Shown here one piece after another: positions 1 through 7,851 of a DNA stretch of 64,000 bases. A program made the translations under genes and the position numbers. Positions within the stretch are counted from its first letter, which is position 1. Every line of letters begins with the position of its first letter. The notes below the pieces were generated by a model that saw only the letters and a list, made by a program, of their open reading frames with translations, did no database searches and was not told the origin of the DNA. The DNA is from Actinomadura rupiterrae (GTDB lineage Bacteria > Actinomycetota > Actinomycetes > Streptosporangiales > Streptosporangiaceae): the NCBI RefSeq assembly GCF_024172125.1, contig NZ_JAMZEA010000019.1, forward strand, positions 1-64,000. Direction: 5' to 3'.

Positions 1-869
1 CGGGGGTGGCCAAGACGCTGGCGGTGGGGACGCTGGCGCGGGTGGTCGGGGGGACGTTCGCGCGGTTGCAGTTCACGCCGGACCTGGTGCCGTCCGACAT
101 CGTCGGGACGCGGATCTACCATCCCTCGACCGAGCAGTTCGATGTGGAGCTCGGCCCGGTGTTCGTGAACTTCGTCCTCGCCGACGAGATCAACCGGGCG
201 CCGGCGAAGGTGCAGTCGGCGCTGCTGGAGGTGATGGCCGAGCGGCAGGTGTCGCTCGGCGGGACGACGTTCGCGCTGCCGGCGCCGTTCATCGTGCTGG
301 CGACGCAGAACCCGATCGAGTCCGAGGGCGTGTACCCGCTGCCGGAGGCGCAGCGGGACCGGTTCCTGATGAAGATCGACGTGCGGTATCCGGGGGCGCA
401 CGAGGAGCTGCAGATCCTGCGGCGGATGAGCGTGGACCCGCCGGAGGCCGATCCGCTGCTGACGCCGGAGCGGCTGATCGGGCTGCAGCGGGCGGCCGAG
501 GAGGTGTCGGTGCACGAGCTGGTCGCCGACTACATCGTGCGGCTGGTGATGGCGACGCGCGAGCCCGAGCAGTACCGGCTGCCGGAGCTGCGGCCGGTGA
601 TCGAGATCGGTGCGTCGCCGCGCGCGACGCTGGGGCTGGTCGGCGCGGCGCGGGGGCTGGCGCTGCTGAACGGCCGCGACTACGTGCTTCCCGATGATGT
701 GCGGGCGGTGGCGCGGGATGTGATGGCGCACCGGATCGTGCTGTCGTTCGACGCGCTGGCCGACGGGGTCGACACCGGGGATGTGGTGGAGCAGATCCTG
801 GCGGCGGTGCCGCCGCCGCGGGTGGTGTGGAACCAGGGGACGGCGGCGGCCGGGCAGGTGACGGCCTGA
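1..869 (+). CDS. MoxR family AAA+ ATPase (5' truncated by window)
   Basis: MoxR-type AAA+ ATPase, a chaperone-like enzyme usually acting with DUF58 and VWA partners. The frame is open to the left edge and begins inside the Walker A loop (GVAKT at the first codons), so the start lies outside the window. Counting from the GTG at base 6, a Walker B motif LADEINRAP lies near residues 58-66, followed by the NPIESEGVYPLPEAQRDRF sensor region characteristic of MoxR. The stop overlaps the ATG of the DUF58 gene (TGATG), so the genes are translationally coupled in a moxR-DUF58-VWA operon. The substrate is unknown; in related systems these ATPases assist metal insertion or assembly of VWA-containing complexes. 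The family call is secure. Confidence 0.93.
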   Translation, partial: GVAKTLAVGTLARVVGGTFARLQFTPDLVPSDIVGTRIYHPSTEQFDVELGPVFVNFVLADEINRAPAKVQSALLEVMAERQVSLGGTTFALPAPFIVLATQNPIESEGVYPLPEAQRDRFLMKIDVRYPGAHEELQILRRMSVDPPEADPLLTPERLIGLQRAAEEVSVHELVADYIVRLVMATREPEQYRLPELRPVIEIGASPRATLGLVGAARGLALLNGRDYVLPDDVRAVARDVMAHRIVLSFDALADGVDTGDVVEQILAAVPPPRVVWNQGTAAAGQVTA

Positions 870-2113
870 TGCCGCCCGAGGCCGGTTCCCCGCCCGCCGG
901 GGGCGGCTCGCAGCAGCCGGGAGGCGGTCCGCCGCCGGGGGCCGGGCTGCCGCCGGGCGGCGCGTGGGGTGGGCGGCCGGAGTTCGCGCCGCCGCCCGCG
1001 CCGGGCCCGGCCGGGCGGGGGCCGCGGGACTCGCGGCTGGCCGAGCTGGTGCCGGAGCGGACGCTGCGGCGGCTGGAGCTGTCGGTGACGCGGCGCCTGG
1101 ACGGGCTGCTGAACGGCGAGCACCTGGGGCTGCTGCCGGGTCCGGGGACCGAGGTCGCCGAGGCGCGGCTGTACCAGCCGGGTGAGGACGATGTGCGGCA
1201 CATGGACTGGGCGGTGACGGCGCGGACGACGACGCCGCACGTCCGGGACCTGATCGCCGACCATGAGCTTGAGGTGTGGGCGCTGGCCGACCTGACCCCG
1301 TCGATGGGGTTCGGGACGGGCCGGATGGTCAAGCGTGACCTGGCGGTCGCGGCGCTCGCCGCGGTCGGGTTCCTGACGGTGCGGCTGGGTGACCGCGTCG
1401 GCGCGTACCTGCTGGACGCGCAGCGGCTGCGGCGGCGTCCGGCGCGGACGGGGAAGGCGGCGCTGTACGAGCTGCTGCAGGACGTGCTGGACACCGACCC
1501 GCACCGTCCAGGCGAGGCGCGTCCGGGCGGGACGCTCCGCACGCCCCGCATGGCGGGAGGGCGGCCGGACCTTGCGGCGGGGATCGAGTCGCTGCACCGG
1601 GGGCAGACCCGCCGCGGCCTGCGCGTGGTGATCTCCGACTTCCTCCCCGACGCCTCGTCCCCCGCGTCCGCCCACGCCGCGCAGAACCCGGGCGGGGCGC
1701 CGGCGTGGGAGCGGCCGCTGCGCAGGCTCGCCGCGCGGCACCAGGTGCTGGCGGTGGAGGTGATCGACCCGCGGGAGCTGGACCTGCCCGACATCGGCCC
1801 GGTGGAGATGACCGACCCGGAGACCGGCGCGACGGCCGAGGTGGTCCTGACGCGGAAGGTCCGCGAGCGGTACGCGGCGGCGGCGCGGGAGCAGCGGGAG
1901 GCGACCCGGGCGGCGCTGCGCCGGGCGGGCGCGCACCACCTGGTGCTGCGCACCGACCAGGACTGGGTGACCGACATCGCCCGGTTCGCCCTGCGGCGGC
2001 GGCGCGCGGCGGGACGCGCCGCGGGCCCGGCGGCCCGGACTGGGGGCTCGATGGCCCCGAGCAACTCTGTCGGCCCTTCGACCAGCGGCGCAGCCGCGGG
2101 AGCGCGCGCATGA
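869..2113 (+). CDS. DUF58 domain-containing protein
   Basis: Partner protein of MoxR ATPases, 414 residues. The ATG at 869 overlaps the MoxR stop and is preferred over an upstream in-frame start inside moxR. The first 55 residues are Gly/Pro-rich and low in complexity. The DUF58 signature DDVRHMDW (about 107-114) is followed by an alpha/beta VWA-like core with DLTPSMGFG (about 141-149), which resembles a degenerate MIDAS loop. No clear membrane helices are visible, unlike many DUF58 proteins. The stop overlaps the next ATG (ATGA at 2110-2113). Function inferred: assembly or activation of an unidentified target together with the two neighbours. Confidence 0.88.
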   Translation: MPPEAGSPPAGGGSQQPGGGPPPGAGLPPGGAWGGRPEFAPPPAPGPAGRGPRDSRLAELVPERTLRRLELSVTRRLDGLLNGEHLGLLPGPGTEVAEARLYQPGEDDVRHMDWAVTARTTTPHVRDLIADHELEVWALADLTPSMGFGTGRMVKRDLAVAALAAVGFLTVRLGDRVGAYLLDAQRLRRRPARTGKAALYELLQDVLDTDPHRPGEARPGGTLRTPRMAGGRPDLAAGIESLHRGQTRRGLRVVISDFLPDASSPASAHAAQNPGGAPAWERPLRRLAARHQVLAVEVIDPRELDLPDIGPVEMTDPETGATAEVVLTRKVRERYAAAAREQREATRAALRRAGAHHLVLRTDQDWVTDIARFALRRRRAAGRAAGPAARTGGSMAPSNSVGPSTSGAAAGARA

Positions 2114-3057
2114 CCCTGTTGTCCCCCGGCCGGCTCTGGCTGCTGGTGCTGCTGCCGCTGCTCGCGGCGGTGTACGTGCTGCTGCAGCGCCGCCGCCGCA
2201 ACTACGCGGTGCGGTTCACCAACCTGGCGCTGCTGCGGCAGGTCGCGCCGAAGCACCCGGGCTGGCGGCGGCACGTCGCCGCGGGCCTCTTCCTCGCCAT
2301 GATCCTCATCATGGTGGTGGGGTTCGCGCGCCCGGCCGGGACGGTGAAGGTCCCCCGCGACCGCGCGACGATCATGGTGGCGGTGGACGTGTCGCTGTCG
2401 ATGATGGCCAAGGACGTCCCGCCGAGCCGGGTCGAGGCGGCCAAGGCCGCGGCGAAGAGGTTCATCGGCGAGCTGCCCGCGCGGTTCAACGTCGGGGTGG
2501 TGTCGTTCGCGGGGAACGCGAACCTGATCGCGGCGCCGTCGGCCGACCGGCAGACCGCGCTGGCGTCGATCGACCAGCTGGTGCTGGCCAAGCGCACCGC
2601 GATCGGGGAGGCGGTGTTCACCTGCCTGCAGGCCGTCCGCACCTTCGACTCCCAGGCCAGCCAGGACCCGCCGCCCTCGCACATCGTGCTGCTGTCGGAC
2701 GGCGACAACACCACCGGCCGGTCGGTGCAGGAGGCCGTGGACGCCAGCCGCGCCGCGCACGTCCCCGTCTCGACGATCGCGTTCGGCACCCCCTACGGCA
2801 CCGTCGACATCGAGGGCGAGACGACCGGGGTGTCGGTGAACAAGGAGACCCTGCGGTCCCTCGCCGAGTCCACCGACGGCAAGGCCTACGAGGCCGAGTC
2901 CCTCGGGCAGCTCACCGACGTGTACAAGCACATCGGCAGCTCGCTGGGGTTCAAGACCGAGCACCGCGACATCTCCGCCCGGTTCATGGGGATCGCGCTG
3001 CTGTTCGCGCTGGCCGCCGCCGGAACGTCCCTGGCCTGGTTCTCCCGCCTCCCCTGA
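2110..3057 (+). CDS. VWA domain-containing membrane protein (BatA-like)
   Basis: Membrane-anchored von Willebrand A protein of 315 residues, third gene of the moxR-DUF58-VWA operon. A hydrophobic segment at about 8-25 and a second at 58-72 flank a cytoplasmic basic stretch; a third helix lies near the C-terminus (about 292-309). This is the BatA/BatB layout with the VWA domain between membrane segments. The metal-ion-dependent adhesion site DVSLS is at about 93-97, followed by the expected Thr and Asp loops (LLSDGDNTT further on). It probably presents a metal-dependent protein-binding surface on which the MoxR ATPase acts. A GC-rich hairpin follows within 40 bp and probably ends the operon. 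Confidence 0.9.
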   Translation: MTLLSPGRLWLLVLLPLLAAVYVLLQRRRRNYAVRFTNLALLRQVAPKHPGWRRHVAAGLFLAMILIMVVGFARPAGTVKVPRDRATIMVAVDVSLSMMAKDVPPSRVEAAKAAAKRFIGELPARFNVGVVSFAGNANLIAAPSADRQTALASIDQLVLAKRTAIGEAVFTCLQAVRTFDSQASQDPPPSHIVLLSDGDNTTGRSVQEAVDASRAAHVPVSTIAFGTPYGTVDIEGETTGVSVNKETLRSLAESTDGKAYEAESLGQLTDVYKHIGSSLGFKTEHRDISARFMGIALLFALAAAGTSLAWFSRLP

Positions 3058-3090
3058 CCCGCCACGGCCGCGTCTCCCGCTGAGCCGTCC

Positions 3091-3128
3091 GCGCCCCGGT
3101 CCCCTGTGCTTTCCAGGGGCCGGGGCGC
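3091..3128. terminator. Bidirectional hairpin terminator
   Basis: Arms GCGCCCCGG-T-CCCCTG and CAGGGGCCGGGGCGC pair over 15 bp with one bulged T around a short TGCTTTC loop. It sits between the convergent VWA gene and the YciI-like gene, so it can serve both strands. Confidence 0.7.
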
Positions 3129-3164
3129 GCGCACGCCGAACCCCAACGGCCCGGTCGGGGCCTG

Positions 3165-3458
3165 TCAGGCGGTTCCGGGGCCGGGGAGGTCCAGGACCGA
3201 GCGGGTCGGGTCGATCTGGATGATCTCGTAGCGGGCGGCGCCGGAGCGGTGGAAGGGGTCCTCGGTGACGATCCGCTCGATCCGCTCGCGGTCCGACCCG
3301 GCGGCGAGGATCGCGCCGCCGGTGCGCGGGACCTGCCGGGCGGTGAGCAGGAAGGTCCCGTCGTCGATGTACCGGTCGATGTAGGTGTAGTGCTCGTCGA
3401 GCATCTGGTCGATCTTCTCCAGCGCGCCGGGCTGGTAGTGCAGCAGCAGGATGAACAT
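3165..3458 (-). CDS. YciI family protein
   Basis: Small ferredoxin-like-fold protein of 97 residues. It starts MFILLLHYQP and has the central Asp-rich segment and the ATEDPF-like motif (here VTEDPFHRSG) typical of YciI and muconolactone-isomerase-like proteins. The ATG at 3458 is chosen because homology begins exactly there; the frame is open further upstream but that part looks like non-coding shadow. Its biochemical role is unknown for most of the family. It lies downstream of the LysR gene on the same strand, with 68 bp between them holding a pair of 11-bp direct repeats. Confidence 0.85.
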   Translation of the reverse strand: MFILLLHYQPGALEKIDQMLDEHYTYIDRYIDDGTFLLTARQVPRTGGAILAAGSDRERIERIVTEDPFHRSGAARYEIIQIDPTRSVLDLPGPGTA

Positions 3459-3496
3459 GCCGACAGTCAACGTCCGGCGGGACCGCGCGGTCCACG

Positions 3497-3528
3497 AGGC
3501 GGCGCCTTGGGGCCGGTAGGCGGCGCCT
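3497..3528. repeat. 11-bp direct repeat pair, 21 bp apart
   Basis: AGGCGGCGCCT occurs at 3497-3507 and again at 3518-3528, a centre spacing of two helical turns. The pair overlaps the LysR stop and lies about 40 bp upstream of the YciI start, a position suited to an operator. The high GC content makes chance repeats likely. Confidence 0.35.
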
Positions 3529-4483
3529 AACGCCGCAGTTCGCGCAGGATGCCCGGCAGCAGCGGGTGGGCGGCGCGTCCGGGCCAGGCGAGGGCGAACT
3601 CGGCGGCAGGGGCGGCGGACGCCAGCGGACGCCATGCCAGCCCCGGTTCGGCCTCGGCGGCGGGCCGCAGCGCCACGACGGGTTCGCCGCCGGTCAGTTC
3701 CGCGCGGGTGACGGCACGGCGGGCGGTGCTGATCCGCAGGCGGGGACGCCATCCGGCGCCGCGGCAGGCCGCCAGGAGCGCGTCGTGGTAGCCGGGGGCG
3801 AGGTCGCGGGGGAAGAACAGCAGGTCCTGGTCGTGCAGCTGCGTCCAGGCGACCCGGTCGGCGGCGGCGAGCGGGTGGTCGGCGGCCATGAGCACGCCGA
3901 GGGGCTCGCGGTGGACGACCCGCACCGCCAGCCCGCCCGCGCGCTCCCCACCCTGCCCGCCGGGCTGCGCTGAGACCTGCTCGAAGCCTTGCTCGGCGTC
4001 TGGCTCGGCGTCCTGCTCAGTGCGTGGCTCGGTTTCGTGGTGGAGGGGCATGGTGACGATGCCGAGGTCCAGGTCGCGGTGGCGCAGGCGCGGCAGTTGC
4101 CGGCCGGTGGGGACGTCCTCGAAGGCGACCTCGGCGCCCAGGGCGCGTGCCGCCGCGCGGATCAGGCCCGGCAGGTGGGCCGGGACGCCGGCGGGGAGCC
4201 CGACGGTGTAGGTCCGGACGGGTGCGGACGCCTGCTGGACGGCGCGGCGGGCGCGTCCGGCCGCGGCCAGCGCCGCGCGCGCCTCGGGCAGCAGCGCCTC
4301 CCCCGCCGCGGTGAGGGCCATGCCGGTGGCGGAGCGGTCGAACAGCCGCGCCCGCAGGTCCTGCTCCAGGGCGCGGATCTGCTGGCTCAGCGACGGGGAC
4401 CGCAGCCCCAGCGCCTCGGCGGCGCGGGTGAGGTTCCCCTCGTCGGCCACCGCGCAGAAATACCTCAACTGCCGCAACTCCAC
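3527..4483 (-). CDS. LysR family transcriptional regulator
   Basis: LysR-type regulator of 318 residues, the usual family size. An N-terminal winged helix-turn-helix (about residues 1-62; MELRQLRYFCAVADEGNLT, then SLSQQIRALEQDL) is followed by a periplasmic-binding-protein-like effector domain. The effector domain carries an acidic low-complexity insertion (repeated Glu/Asp/Gln around residues 150-175) that is unusual for the family. It may control the downstream YciI-like gene or the upstream rhomboid-like gene, both on the same strand. The effector cannot be read from the sequence. Confidence 0.9.
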   Translation of the reverse strand: MELRQLRYFCAVADEGNLTRAAEALGLRSPSLSQQIRALEQDLRARLFDRSATGMALTAAGEALLPEARAALAAAGRARRAVQQASAPVRTYTVGLPAGVPAHLPGLIRAAARALGAEVAFEDVPTGRQLPRLRHRDLDLGIVTMPLHHETEPRTEQDAEPDAEQGFEQVSAQPGGQGGERAGGLAVRVVHREPLGVLMAADHPLAAADRVAWTQLHDQDLLFFPRDLAPGYHDALLAACRGAGWRPRLRISTARRAVTRAELTGGEPVVALRPAAEAEPGLAWRPLASAAPAAEFALAWPGRAAHPLLPGILRELRR

Positions 4484-4492
4484 GCCCCAAGG

Positions 4493-5305
4493 CTAGGGAC
4501 TCCGCGGCGTCCCCTGCGCGGCGGATGGCGTTTCGGGGGCGCGGGGCGACGGCTGCGCCGGGCGCGGGAGGCAGCGCCGCAGGTCGGGCGGGGTGCGGGG
4601 CGGCGCGATCTGCAGCAGCGCCCACGCCGCCGCCAGCCCGCACACCGTCGCGAATAGGTGCCCCAGGTCCCACAGGGAGTGGTTCCACACCACCGGCCCG
4701 GCCACCCCGAACGCCAGCCCGCCGACCCCGGCCGCCAGCCACCATCCGCGCATCAGCAGCACCGCCGCGGCGCACCCCGACACCATCATGTACGACACGC
4801 CGACGTCGGTGGTGACGGCGAGCCGCGCGGGGGCGCGCTGGGTCTCCAGCGCGCGGGTCTCCACCACCGCCGTCAGCAGCGACCCCAGCACGTGCCCGCA
4901 CAGCCCGACCAGCACGATCCGCGGCGTGCCGTAGTGGCGTTCGGCCCAGGCGACGACGGTGACGAACAGCGCGACGTACAGGGTGAGGCCCTCGCCCTTG
5001 TCGGCGACCCACAGCGCGCTGTCCAGCAGCGCCTTCAGCGGCGCGTGGTGCAGGTTGCGCAGGTTGGTGCTCTGCAGGGTGGTGAGCAGGTCGATGAGCT
5101 TGGGCGGGGCGGAGTACTGCACCAGCGTCGACGCGGTGAAGATCGCGACGTAGGCGAACGTCGCGGGCGCCGACAGCACCCAGGAGTGCGCCCGGCGCGT
5201 CCACGGCTCGCACCAGGACACCAGCCGCCCGGCGCGCTCCGACACCAGCCCGAGCGCCCGCAGCAGATACCAGCCGACCACGACCACGACGAACGCGACG
5301 ACCAT
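4493..5305 (-). CDS. Rhomboid-like integral membrane protein
   Basis: Polytopic membrane protein of 270 residues with about six hydrophobic segments, starting in the first one (MVVAFVVVVVGWYLLRALGL). It resembles the actinobacterial rhomboid-like family. The nucleophile helix reads TTDVGVSYMMVSG, so a Ser is present but the usual GxSG is GVSY. A later helix carries LWDLGHLFATVCG, which supplies the His of a Ser/His dyad. Protease activity is therefore possible but not assured. The Pro-rich tail (last about 30 residues) is cytoplasmic by prediction. It is divergently oriented to the methyltransferase at 5535. Confidence 0.78.
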   Translation of the reverse strand: MVVAFVVVVVGWYLLRALGLVSERAGRLVSWCEPWTRRAHSWVLSAPATFAYVAIFTASTLVQYSAPPKLIDLLTTLQSTNLRNLHHAPLKALLDSALWVADKGEGLTLYVALFVTVVAWAERHYGTPRIVLVGLCGHVLGSLLTAVVETRALETQRAPARLAVTTDVGVSYMMVSGCAAAVLLMRGWWLAAGVGGLAFGVAGPVVWNHSLWDLGHLFATVCGLAAAWALLQIAPPRTPPDLRRCLPRPAQPSPRAPETPSAAQGTPRSP

Positions 5306-5328
5306 TCCCCGCCCCCGACCTCACCCCG

Positions 5329-5466
5329 CCGGCCCCTGCCCGGCGGGTCCCTGACCTGTCCCACTCTCCCCCACCGGCCCCTGCCCGGCCCGTCCGACCC
5401 GCCGACAACCCGCCCGCGGCCGACCCCGGCGGCCGGGCGGCACCCCGCGCACCAGCCGGGCAGGGG
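5329..5466. repeat. Short GC repeats in divergent intergenic region
   Basis: CCGGCCCCTGCCCGGC occurs at 5329-5344 and 5374-5389, and a 12-bp inverted copy lies at 5455-5466. They lie between the divergent rhomboid-like and methyltransferase genes. They may be promoter elements or simple GC-rich sequence drift; no clear -10/-35 pair was seen. Confidence 0.3.
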
Positions 5467-5534
5467 GCGGGACGGGCGGGCGGGTCGTGGCGGGTGGCGC
5501 GAGTGCGTGCGCGGCACTGATAACTTCGGCGGGC

Positions 5535-6152
5535 GTGGGGGAACACTACTTCGCGGCCAATCCCGGGACGCCGAGCCGTCCGCGGTCGGTCGATCTCGTC
5601 CTGCCCGATCTGCACCTGCGGCTGCGGACCGACTCGGGCATGTTCTCCCCCGACCGGCTCGACCCCGGGACGCGGATCCTGCTGGAGACCGTCCCACCGC
5701 CGCCCGCCCACGGGACGCTCCTGGACGTCGGCTGCGGCTACGGCCCGATCGCGCTGACGCTCGCCAAGCGCGCGCCCGCCGCGTCGGTGATCGGGGTGGA
5801 CGTCAACGAACGCGCGCTGGAGCTGGCACGCGAGAACGCCGCGTCCGCCGGTGCGGCCAACGCGCGGTTCCTGCTGCCGGACGACGTCGACCCCGACCTG
5901 CGGTTCGACGCGCTGTGGTCCAACCCGCCGATCCGGATCGGGAAGGCCGCGCTGCACGAGCTGCTGCTGAGGTGGCTGCCGCGGCTGGCGCCCGGCGGGT
6001 CGGCGCACCTGGTCGTCCAGAAGCACCTGGGGTCGGACTCGCTGCAGCGCTGGCTCGACCAGCAGGGGTTCGCGACCCGCCGTATCGCCTCACGCTCCGC
6101 CTACCGGGTCCTGCACGTGGCGGCCCGTCCGCAGGAAGGTCACCTCCGATGA
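5535..6152 (+). CDS. Class I SAM-dependent methyltransferase, RsmC/RlmG-like
   Basis: Methyltransferase of 205 residues starting at GTG 5535 (VGEHYFAANP); homology to the MTS domain of rRNA guanine-N2 methyltransferases starts here. The SAM-binding motif DVGCGYG lies at about 64-70, an acidic motif II VIGVDVNERAL follows, and the catalytic NPP motif (SNPPIRIGK, about 129-137) indicates methylation of an exocyclic amine in RNA. It is much shorter than Escherichia coli RsmC because it lacks the N-terminal pseudo-domain. Its stop overlaps the ATG of the TrmH-like gene (ATGA at 6149-6152), giving a two-gene RNA-modification operon. Confidence 0.85.
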   Translation: MGEHYFAANPGTPSRPRSVDLVLPDLHLRLRTDSGMFSPDRLDPGTRILLETVPPPPAHGTLLDVGCGYGPIALTLAKRAPAASVIGVDVNERALELARENAASAGAANARFLLPDDVDPDLRFDALWSNPPIRIGKAALHELLLRWLPRLAPGGSAHLVVQKHLGSDSLQRWLDQQGFATRRIASRSAYRVLHVAARPQEGHLR

Positions 6153-6739
6153 GCACCGCACGCGACACCAGCACCCGCGACAACGGCCGCGACGGCGCCC
6201 GGCCGGGGCGCCGGCAGCTGCGCCCCACCGACGTCAAGCGGCTGAACCGGGACTGGCGGCGCCGCACCGAGGGCCGCGTGGGGCTGCTGGTGGAGTCGGT
6301 GACCCAGCCGTTCAACATGGGGTCGATCATCCGCTCGGCCGCGGTGTTCGGGGTGGAGCGGATGTGGCTGGCCGGCAACGCGATCATGCCGGACCACCGC
6401 AACGTCGCCAAGACCGCCCTCGGCACCGAGCGGCTGGTCCCGTGGGAGCACGCCGGGCCGGTCGCCGACGCGGTCGCGGCGGTGCGGGAGCAGGAGCTGC
6501 GGCTGGTGGCGGTGGAGCTGACCGGCGACGCGGTCCCGCTGCACGACGCGCCGCTGGACGGGGACGTGTGCCTGGCGGTCGGCGGCGAGGACCACGGCTG
6601 CTCGCCCGCGCTGCTCGCCGCCGCCGACGCGGTCGCCTACATCCCCCAGATCGGACGGGTCGGGTCGCTGAACGTCGCGGTCGCGACGGCCGTGGCGCTC
6701 GCCGAGGCCCGCCGCCGCGAATGGTCCGCCACCGACTGA
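6149..6739 (+). CDS. TrmH/SpoU family RNA 2'-O-methyltransferase
   Basis: SPOUT-fold RNA ribose methyltransferase of 196 residues. Motif 1 (VTQPFNMGSIIRSAAVFGV) supplies the catalytic Asn/Arg, motif 2 reads AVGGEDHGCS and motif 3 IGRVGSLNVAVATAVAL forms the SAM-binding knot. The ATG overlaps the upstream stop. The N-terminal 35 residues are basic and likely contact RNA. Family members methylate tRNA G18 or 23S rRNA; the exact site cannot be told. It is convergent with the EF-hand gene across a shared terminator. Confidence 0.88.
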   Translation: MSTARDTSTRDNGRDGARPGRRQLRPTDVKRLNRDWRRRTEGRVGLLVESVTQPFNMGSIIRSAAVFGVERMWLAGNAIMPDHRNVAKTALGTERLVPWEHAGPVADAVAAVREQELRLVAVELTGDAVPLHDAPLDGDVCLAVGGEDHGCSPALLAAADAVAYIPQIGRVGSLNVAVATAVALAEARRREWSATD

Positions 6740-6758
6740 CCCGGCGCCGACTGACCCG

Positions 6759-6800
6759 CCCGCCACTCCCCCTGCGCTGCCCTTGTTCCGGGGTGGCGGG
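6759..6800. terminator. Bidirectional hairpin terminator
   Basis: Arms CCCGCCAC-T-CCCC (6759-6771) and GGGGTGGCGGG (6790-6800) pair with one bulged T. The hairpin lies between the convergent TrmH-like and EF-hand genes. Confidence 0.6.
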
Positions 6801-6801
6801 G

Positions 6802-7020
6802 TCAGGAGGGGAAGCGCTCCATCAGCGCGGCGAACTCGGGCAGGGAGATGCGTCCGTCGCGGTCGCCGTCGGCCTCCACGACCACCTCGATCGCGCGCGT
6901 GTCGGAGATGTCCTGGCCGAGCGCGCGCATGAGGTTCTTCAGCTCGGCGGGCGAGATCTGCCCGTCCCCGTCGACGTCGACCATCTCGAACGTCGCGCGG
7001 TACTGCTCCGGATCGGCCAT
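6802..7020 (-). CDS. Small EF-hand calcium-binding protein
   Basis: Calmodulin-like protein of 72 residues with two complete EF-hand loops: DVDGDGQISPAE (residues 15-26) and DGDRDGRISLPE (51-62). Both have Asp/Gly/Glu at the calcium-coordinating positions. There is no signal peptide or membrane segment, so it is a cytoplasmic calcium sensor or buffer, similar to the small calcium-binding proteins of actinomycetes. It is monocistronic. Confidence 0.9.
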   Translation of the reverse strand: MADPEQYRATFEMVDVDGDGQISPAELKNLMRALGQDISDTRAIEVVVEADGDRDGRISLPEFAALMERFPS

Positions 7021-7251
7021 CGGCCCTCCCTGGTGCTCGGCACACCGGCGTCCTGCCGGCGGCGCGGTGCTGCCTGGATCCGGCCCGGTCGCCGGATCGG
7101 CAAGCGACCGTAGCACCCGTCCGGCAGCCGCCGCCTCACCGGTGACGGCACCGGCCCGGTAAGCACCGCCCCGGCCTGTACTCGGGGGCTCCGGCCCCGG
7201 CGCCGGTTCAGGCGGGGCCCGCGGGATGTGCGGGGCGCGGGGTGTGCGGGG

Positions 7252-7851
7252 TCAGCGGGCGCGGTCGTAGGTGAGGGACAGCTCGCCGAGCCTGCCGGCC
7301 TCCTGGCGGGTGAGGGTCCACTTGGTCGCGGGCAGGCCGTCGTCGAACAGCCGCGCCCCGACCCCGGCGATCTCCGGGACGACCAGCAGGTACAGGCGGT
7401 CGACCAGGTCGGCGGCCAGCAGCGGCCGGATGATGCTGGGGCTGCTGTTGACCAGGATGTCGCCGTCCCCGAGGGCCTTCAGCTCCTCGACCACCTCGGC
7501 GGCGGGCGCGTCGACGATCCGGGTCCGCTCCCACGGCGCCTCGACCAGCGTCGTCGACAGGACGACCTTCTCCACCCCGACGAGCCAGGAGGCGTAGCCG
7601 CGGTCGCGGGGGTCGGCGTCGGGGTCGTCGGCGACCGGCGGCCAGTAGCTCATGAACCCCTGCGCGCTTCCGCGGCCGAGGACGGCGGTGGTGGCGTGCT
7701 CGTGCAGGCGCGCGAGGTGGTCGCGGCCGAGGTCGGTCACCGCGTAGGGGACGATCGCGGACAGGTCGGCGGGGCCGCCGGGCCCGTGGTAGCGGCCGTC
7801 CATGGTGAGGCTGAGGTTCGCGGTGACCCTGCGTCCGGTCGTCTCGGTCAT
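7252..7851 (-). CDS. Dihydrofolate reductase family protein (RibD C-terminal-like)
   Basis: RibD/DHFR-fold protein of 199 residues. The N-terminal strand TANLSLTMDGRYHGPGG is the family signature, and the segment GDGDILVNSSPSIIRPLL followed by VDRLYLLVVPEIAGVG matches the NADPH-binding half. It is a probable NADPH-dependent reductase of unknown substrate. Its ATG overlaps the stop of the upstream ArsR-SRPBCC gene (7848-7851), so it is co-expressed from the operator at 8909-8946. Such ArsR, SRPBCC and DHFR-like gene pairs recur in actinomycetes. Confidence 0.85.
   Translation of the reverse strand: MTETTGRRVTANLSLTMDGRYHGPGGPADLSAIVPYAVTDLGRDHLARLHEHATTAVLGRGSAQGFMSYWPPVADDPDADPRDRGYASWLVGVEKVVLSTTLVEAPWERTRIVDAPAAEVVEELKALGDGDILVNSSPSIIRPLLAADLVDRLYLLVVPEIAGVGARLFDDGLPATKWTLTRQEAGRLGELSLTYDRAR

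Noticed and set aside
289..3495. Minus-strand open frame of about 1,068 codons across the MoxR/DUF58/VWA genes
   Set aside because: It is antisense to three well-supported genes, is rich in Arg/Pro/Ala/Gly/His and shows no domain; long antisense frames are normal at this GC content.
7021..7251. Possible small RNA or terminator between the EF-hand and DHFR-like genes
   Set aside because: Only generic GC-rich self-complementarity (GGGGC-TCC-GGCCCC) was seen; no T-run and no clear promoter.
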